Assembly: GCA_023431725.1 (NCBI GenBank)
Contig: JAEYVN010000352.1
Coordinates: forward strand, 1 to 9,402
DNA length: 9,402 nt
DNA from: Pseudomonadota bacterium
Lineage (GTDB): Bacteria > Pseudomonadota > Alphaproteobacteria > Rhizobiales > Xanthobacteraceae
Direction of reading: 5' to 3'
Shown: piece after piece, positions 6,079-9,402 of the stretch
Position numbering within the stretch: position 1 is the stretch's first letter
Layout of the letters: each line of letters starts with the position of its first letter
Notes under the pieces: model-generated
Seen by the model: the letters and a program-made list of their open reading frames with translations, nothing else
Told to the model about the DNA's origin: nothing
The model's database searches: none
Program-made: the position numbers and the translations under genes

Positions 6079-7059
6079 TCAAGTGCGGGAATTGGCGATA
6101 ATGAACAACCACGGCTGGGCTGCTTTTTCTGCCGCCGCCCGGACTTCCGGCGTCTGTTTGGTGACGTATTCGTCCAGCCAGGGGTCGCTGGCGCCCGCCG
6201 CCTTGGAGACGATATGCCACTTGACCGCTTCCTGCGGGTTGGCCGGCAGGCCGCGGCCGCTGGCATAGATGCGGGCCAGCCGGTTCTGGGCAATGGGAGC
6301 GCCGCGAAGCGCGGCCTTGCGCAGCAATTGCACCGCGGCGGCCTCGTCCTTGGCGACGCCGGTGCCGTTGTAGAGCGCGATGGCATATTCCACCTGCGCA
6401 TCCAGGTGATCGGCCAGAGCGGCCGCGCCGAGGAGGCGGGTCGCCTCCTTCTCGTCCTTGGCGACGCCGCGTCCTTCCTTGTACATGGCTGCGAGCGCGT
6501 ATTGCGCTTCGCGATTGCCGGCATCGGCGGCGACGCGGAGCAACTCGGCGGCGCGGGCCTCATCCCGTGGGAATTGCATGCCCTCCAGATAGAGCAGGCC
6601 GAGATTATAGGCTGCGGCCGGCTGGCCGAGCTTGGCGGCGCTGGCAAACAGCTTGGCGGCGCCGTCGCGGTCCCGTGGGCCTCCGCGTCCGGCCAGCTTC
6701 ATCATCGCCAGCGACAGCATGGCTTCGCGGTCGCCGCGATCGGCGGCGAGCTTGTACCATTCGACCGCCTTGGCATCGTCCTGGCGGATGCCGAGCCCGC
6801 CGGAATAAAGGACGCCGAGCAATGTCATGGCCTTTGGGTCGGCGTTGGCCTCGACCCGCTTGGTGGCTTCGGCAAAGGCTGTCAGATAGCGGCCGCGCTG
6901 GAAGGCGCCGAAGGCGAGATCGGCATCGGGATCGACCGCAGGCGGCTTGGCCTGCTGCGCCGGCGCAGGCGCCGGCGATTTTTTCGGCGCGGCCTCGGCC
7001 ACGAAACCCGATGCGAGCAGCAGCGCGGCAGCAAGCCGAAAGCGCCGGGCGGTGGTCAT
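6079..7059 (-). CDS. Secreted Sel1-repeat (SLR/TPR-like) protein
   Basis: This 326-residue protein begins at the ATG at 7059. An in-frame extension to 7242 exists but overlaps thiE and is arginine-rich out-of-frame coding, so it is rejected. The chosen start has a good ribosome site (GAGGTGG at 7070-7064) and yields a signal peptide: TTARRFRLAAALLLASGFVA then AEA, with likely cleavage near residue 23. A proline/alanine/lysine-rich linker (about 25-45) follows, then about six Sel1-like repeats of some 36 residues (about 70-290), with repeated patterns such as AMYKEGRGVAKDEKEA and YNGTGVAKDEAAAV. Such solenoids mediate protein contacts, so a periplasmic adaptor role is plausible; the partner is unknown. 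The start codon overlaps the thiE-like stop as ATGA, so translation is probably coupled. A strong hairpin follows the stop. Confidence 0.88.
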   Translation of the reverse strand: MTTARRFRLAAALLLASGFVAEAAPKKSPAPAPAQQAKPPAVDPDADLAFGAFQRGRYLTAFAEATKRVEANADPKAMTLLGVLYSGGLGIRQDDAKAVEWYKLAADRGDREAMLSLAMMKLAGRGGPRDRDGAAKLFASAAKLGQPAAAYNLGLLYLEGMQFPRDEARAAELLRVAADAGNREAQYALAAMYKEGRGVAKDEKEATRLLGAAALADHLDAQVEYAIALYNGTGVAKDEAAAVQLLRKAALRGAPIAQNRLARIYASGRGLPANPQEAVKWHIVSKAAGASDPWLDEYVTKQTPEVRAAAEKAAQPWLFIIANSRT

Positions 7060-7733
7060 GTCGCCACCTCGCGCGCCTTCAGACGGCTGGCTGCATCGGT
7101 CACGGCCGCTGCAACGCCGCGTGGGTCGGCAAACACGAAGTCGCCGAGCGCGACGAAGTCGGCGCCGGCTTCGGACAAGGCGGCGATCTCGTCGAGTGCG
7201 CCGGCATAGGCGACGCACGGCGCTTCGAAGACGTCCGCCCACCAGGACACGCGTTCGGCAACCGCCGGCAGGGCCGGCCGCTCGCCGGTGCCATCGGGCT
7301 CGCCGAACATCACGTAATCGGCACCGCGTTCGGCCGCGATCATGGCATCGTGACGGGTGCCGAGGCCCCCCGCACCGGCAATGCGGTCGGGCTGCAGAGC
7401 GTCCACCACTTCCTCGAATTCGGTGATGCTGCGCAGATGCGCGCCGTCGGCGCCGCCACGTGCGACGATAGCGGGATGCCCATCGAGAATGAGCGCCGCC
7501 TCGGCCCGCTGCACGGTCGGCGCCAGCGCTTTCACGCGGTTGATCAGCGAACGATCGTCTTCGTCCGGCAGGCGCAACAGCACAGCCGCAATGTCCGCGC
7601 TGTCGAGCGCGGCGAGCAGATCGAGTTTCAGTTGCGCGATATCGGCCGCAACCGGCGTCACGAGATAGAGACGCGGCTGCGGACGTTGAGGTTCTGGTTG
7701 CCGAGGTACCATTCTATGCCGATGCGATGCCAT
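7056..7733 (-). CDS. Thiamine-phosphate-synthase-like TIM barrel (divergent ThiE family)
   Basis: This 225-residue protein has the size and barrel pattern of ThiE/TenI proteins: RLYLVTP (21-27) as strand one, ADGAHLRS (95-102), GADYVMFGEP (137-146), and a late AGADFVALGDFVFADP (189-204) phosphate-site region. True ThiE joins the pyrimidine and thiazole phosphates of thiamine. Several ThiE catalytic signatures are missing. The QLREK segment reads LLRLPDE (52-58, Arg kept, Lys lost). The NDD segment reads LDGH (83-86). The flexible TxTK loop after GADYV is replaced by EPDGTGERPAL, and the GGI motif reads AGAL (177-180). It may therefore be a non-catalytic or re-purposed relative, as TenI is in Bacillus. 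It overlaps the Sel1 gene by 4 bp. The start at 7733 is tentative: neither it nor the in-frame ATG at 7712 has a clear ribosome site. Confidence 0.8.
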   Translation of the reverse strand: MASHRHRMVPRQPEPQRPQPRLYLVTPVAADIAQLKLDLLAALDSADIAAVLLRLPDEDDRSLINRVKALAPTVQRAEAALILDGHPAIVARGGADGAHLRSITEFEEVVDALQPDRIAGAGGLGTRHDAMIAAERGADYVMFGEPDGTGERPALPAVAERVSWWADVFEAPCVAYAGALDEIAALSEAGADFVALGDFVFADPRGVAAAVTDAASRLKAREVAT

Positions 7734-7763
7734 TCCGGCAGAAAGGCGGCAGTCTTCTCTTTT

Positions 7764-7895
7764 CCCTCTCCCCGTTTACGGGGAGAGGGTGGCGAGGCGA
7801 ATGCCGAGCCGGGTGAGGGGCTGCCTTTATAGGCCCCTCATCCGCCTCGGGCCTCACGGCCCTCGGCACCTTCTCCCCGTTTTACGGGGAGAAGG
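7764..7895. repeat. Palindromic intergenic element, copy B (fba-thiE gap)
   Basis: The gap of 166 bp is mostly one structured element. The left hairpin is CCCTCTCCCCGT (7764-7775) / ACGGGGAGAGGG (7778-7789), 12-bp perfect arms. The centre is GGGTGAGGGGC (7811-7821) / GCCCCTCATCC (7833-7843), 11 bp with one G-T pair. A further stem pairs GCCGAG (7803-7808) with CTCGGC (7862-7867). The right hairpin is CCTTCTCCCCGT (7869-7880) / ACGGGGAGAAGG (7884-7895), 12-bp perfect arms. The two end hairpins are near-copies of each other. The core GAGCCGGGTGAGGGG matches copy A. The right hairpin begins 4 nt after the fba stop codon and probably ends or protects fba mRNA. Confidence 0.8.
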
Positions 7896-7899
7896 AAAG

Positions 7900-8925
7900 T
7901 TACGCCGCCTTTTTCTCCAGGTCCTGCTTCCATTCGCCGAGCGAGGCGAGGCCATTCATCATCGCGCGGTGGGTGAATGCGCGCTGTGCGGCGGCAACAT
8001 TCTCCGACTTGCCGCTCCAGGCCTTCTGCGGGGCAGCCTGCAGGGCGCGGCCATAGGAGAAGGTCAGCTTCCAGGGCAGGTTGCCGATCTTGTTCATGGC
8101 GTCGAGATGGGCGGTGGCTTCCTCGTCCGACTGGCCGCCCGACAGGAAGGCGATGCCCGGCACCGCGCCCGGCACGCAATCCTTCAGCATGCGCACGGTC
8201 TTCTCGGCGACTTCTTCCACGCTGGCCTTCTTCGCGCTTTTCTTGCCCGGAACGGCCATGTTCGGCTTCAGCACGATGCCTTCCAGCTCGACGCGCTGGA
8301 AATAGAGCTGCTGGAAGGTCTCCTTGAGCACCCATTGGGTGACCTCGTAGCAGCGGTCGATGTCGTGGGCGCCGTCCATCAGCACTTCCGGCTCGACGAT
8401 CGGCACGATCTGGGCCTGCTGGCAGAGCGCGGCATAGCGGGCCAGCGCATGCGCGTTGGTCATGATCGCGGTGTGGCTCGGAATGCCGTCGGCAATGTCG
8501 ATGACCGCGCGCCATTTCGCGAAGCGTGCACCCTGCTCGTAATATTTCGGCAGGCGGTCGGCGAGCCGGTCGAGACCGACGGTAATCAATTCACCCGGGC
8601 ATTGCGGCAGCGGCTTGGTGCCTTCGTCGACCTTGATGCCCGGAATGGAGCCGGCCTTCTTGATGAGTTCGACCAGCGGCGTGCCGTCCTTGGCCTTCTG
8701 CCAGATGGTCTCGTCGTAAAGGATGACGCCGGAGATGTGCTTCGACATCGCTTCGGTGGTGCGGAACATCAGCTCGCGGTAATCGCGGCGATTGTCCTCG
8801 GTATTTTCCGTACCGATGGCGTCGAAGCGCTTCTTGATGGTGCCGGTCGATTCATCGGCGGCGAGAATGCCCTTGCCCGGGGCAACCATGGCGACTGCGA
8901 TCTTGTTGAGGTCTGCGAGGTTCAT
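7900..8925 (-). CDS. fba: Class I fructose-bisphosphate aldolase
   Basis: This 341-residue protein is a Schiff-base (class I) aldolase of the eukaryote-like type. It cleaves or forms fructose-1,6-bisphosphate from dihydroxyacetone phosphate and glyceraldehyde-3-phosphate in the cytoplasm. Catalytic positions are all visible: GILAADESTGTI (19-30, Asp24), Lys98, ARFAKWR (133-139, Lys137 and Arg139), PIVEPE (175-180, Glu178 and Glu180), the Schiff-base lysine Lys220 in IVLKPNM, FLSGGQSDEEA (260-270, Ser262) and FSYGRALQA (289-297). It ends in KKAA, so it lacks the C-terminal tyrosine of animal aldolases. The ATG at 8925 has a good ribosome site (GGAG, 6 nt spacer). It lies 84 bp after pgk on the same strand, consistent with a glycolysis/Calvin-cycle gene pair. 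A 12-bp hairpin follows the stop by 4 nt. Confidence 0.96.
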   Translation of the reverse strand: MNLADLNKIAVAMVAPGKGILAADESTGTIKKRFDAIGTENTEDNRRDYRELMFRTTEAMSKHISGVILYDETIWQKAKDGTPLVELIKKAGSIPGIKVDEGTKPLPQCPGELITVGLDRLADRLPKYYEQGARFAKWRAVIDIADGIPSHTAIMTNAHALARYAALCQQAQIVPIVEPEVLMDGAHDIDRCYEVTQWVLKETFQQLYFQRVELEGIVLKPNMAVPGKKSAKKASVEEVAEKTVRMLKDCVPGAVPGIAFLSGGQSDEEATAHLDAMNKIGNLPWKLTFSYGRALQAAPQKAWSGKSENVAAAQRAFTHRAMMNGLASLGEWKQDLEKKAA

Positions 8926-8947
8926 CGGGTACTCCGTCGAAAGGCAT

Positions 8948-8961
8948 GCCGGGAAACCGGC
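8948..8961 (-). other. Small hairpin between pgk and fba
   Basis: The inverted repeat GCCGG-GAAA-CCGGC (5-bp arms, 4-nt loop) lies in the 84-bp gap between pgk and fba. In the - strand RNA it is followed by CATGCCTTT. It could be a weak terminator after pgk or a structure in the fba leader. The evidence is only the symmetry. Confidence 0.3.
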
Positions 8962-8973
8962 TTGTTGAGGGCG

Positions 8974-9002
8974 TTTATATCGGCTGCGGCCATGGCGTGA
9001 AG
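8974..9002 (-). promoter_or_regulatory. Possible housekeeping-sigma promoter for fba
   Basis: On the - strand, CTTCAC (9002-8997), a 17-nt spacer, then TATAAA (8979-8974). This is near the alphaproteobacterial sigma-70 pattern CTTGAC-N17-TATAAT-like. It lies wholly in the pgk-fba gap and would give a leader of about 42 nt. The site is one mismatch off at -35 and such matches occur by chance, so read-through from pgk remains an alternative. Confidence 0.35.
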
Positions 9003-9009
9003 AGGGCGA

Positions 9010-9402
9010 TCACTTTGCCCTTAAGACTTCCACGCCCGGCAGCACTTTACCCTCAAGAAATTCCAGGAAAGCGCCGCCAGCCGTTGAAATGTAGGTGAAG
9101 TCCTGCGCGACACCGGCATGGTTCAGCGCGGCAACGGTGTCGCCACCGCCTGCAATCGACACAAGATTTCCGGCCTTGGTCCGTTCCGCGGCGTGACGCG
9201 CTGCCGCAACCGTGCCCCGGTCGAAGGGCGTCAGCTCGAAGGCGCCGAGCGGGCCGTTCCAGAGCAGGGTCGATGCGTCGCTGATGGCAGCATTCACGCG
9301 ATCGATCGACAACGGACCGACATCGAGGATCATGCCATCGGCCGGGATCGCGTCGAGGCCGTAGGCATGCGACGGCGCGTTGGCCTTGAATTCGTTTGCG
9401 AC
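9010..9402 (-). CDS. pgk: Phosphoglycerate kinase (C-terminal part; 5' end outside window)
   Basis: The frame stays open from the window's right edge ([20 protein letters not shown]) through an internal ATG at 9333 to the TGA at 9010-9012, so 131 C-terminal codons are visible and the start lies beyond 9402. The sequence is the nucleotide-binding half of [16 protein letters not shown], the [19 protein letters not shown] segment, the glycine-rich [12 protein letters not shown] involved in ATP binding, and the hinge/C-terminal [22 protein letters not shown]. The enzyme exchanges phosphate between 1,3-bisphosphoglycerate and ADP in glycolysis, or the reverse in gluconeogenesis and the Calvin cycle. 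It is followed on the same strand by fba, the classical pgk-fba order in alphaproteobacteria. Confidence 0.96.
   Translation of the reverse strand, partial: VANEFKANAPSHAYGLDAIPADGMILDVGPLSIDRVNAAISDASTLLWNGPLGAFELTPFDRGTVAAARHAAERTKAGNLVSIAGGGDTVAALNHAGVAQDFTYISTAGGAFLEFLEGKVLPGVEVLRAK

Noticed and set aside
6055..6083. Sigma-70 promoter for efp starting at CTTGAC (6083-6078)
   Set aside because: The -35 looks good but the sequence 17 nt downstream is GGCACA, not a -10 box, and the box overlaps the Sel1 stop.
5992..7209. Long + strand frame (405 codons) opposite the Sel1 gene
   Set aside because: Mirror of the repeat-rich Sel1 frame, with no recognisable domain.
7060..7242. N-terminal extension of the Sel1 gene to an upstream ATG
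   Set aside because: Arginine-rich and overlapping the ThiE-like gene; the ATG at 7059 has a ribosome site and a signal peptide.
7789..9000. Long + strand frame (403 codons) opposite fba
   Set aside because: Antisense shadow of an unmistakable aldolase; it also starts within the palindromic repeat.

Overview
The window looks like chromosome of a GC-rich alphaproteobacterium, most likely in the Hyphomicrobiales (Bradyrhizobium / Rhodopseudomonas / Xanthobacteraceae-like). The grounds are the codon and base bias, the protein flavour, the EcfG-type promoter sequences, and the order pgk - class I fba - thiE-like - Sel1 - efp - suhB-like. The genus is an inference from memory of related genomes, because no search was possible. 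There are no tRNA or rRNA genes, CRISPR arrays, transposases or phage genes. This is mostly a housekeeping region.

Layout from left to right. (1) At 1-920, + strand, is the 3' part of an ABC exporter of the fused membrane + ATPase type, cut by the window edge. (2) At 926-1657, - strand, is a Crp/Fnr-family regulator convergent with the ABC gene. Only 5 bp separate the two stop codons, and a hairpin lies across the junction. (3) At 1766-4285, - strand, is a likely three-gene operon read right to left: a MotA/TolQ/ExbB-type proton-channel protein, a MotB/OmpA-type peptidoglycan-binding partner, and a GNAT acetyltransferase. (4) At 4503-6011, - strand, are an inositol-monophosphatase-family enzyme and elongation factor P. 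(5) At 6079-7733, - strand, are a secreted Sel1-repeat protein and a thiamine-phosphate-synthase-like protein, coupled by an ATGA overlap. (6) At 7900-9402, - strand, are class I fructose-bisphosphate aldolase and the 3' part of phosphoglycerate kinase, two neighbouring steps of the glycolysis / gluconeogenesis / Calvin-cycle trunk.

Two levels of non-coding structure stand out. First, two perfect matches to the alphaproteobacterial general-stress sigma factor (EcfG) promoter, GGAAC-N16/17-CGTT, lie in intergenic DNA and point into genes. One is in front of the Crp/Fnr gene; the other is between suhB and the MotA/OmpA-like operon. This suggests that a stress regulon includes a Crp/Fnr regulator and a rotary-motor-like envelope complex. 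Second, two related palindromic intergenic elements of about 130 bp fill the efp-suhB and fba-thiE gaps. Each has a hairpin at both ends and a palindromic centre, like the short dispersed elements of rhizobial genomes.

The closest thing to a less-described system is the stress-promoter-linked motor-like pair (MotA/TolQ-like plus TM-aspartate MotB/OmpA-like) with its GNAT partner. The thiE-like gene is also notable because it lacks most of the catalytic signature of true thiamine phosphate synthases.
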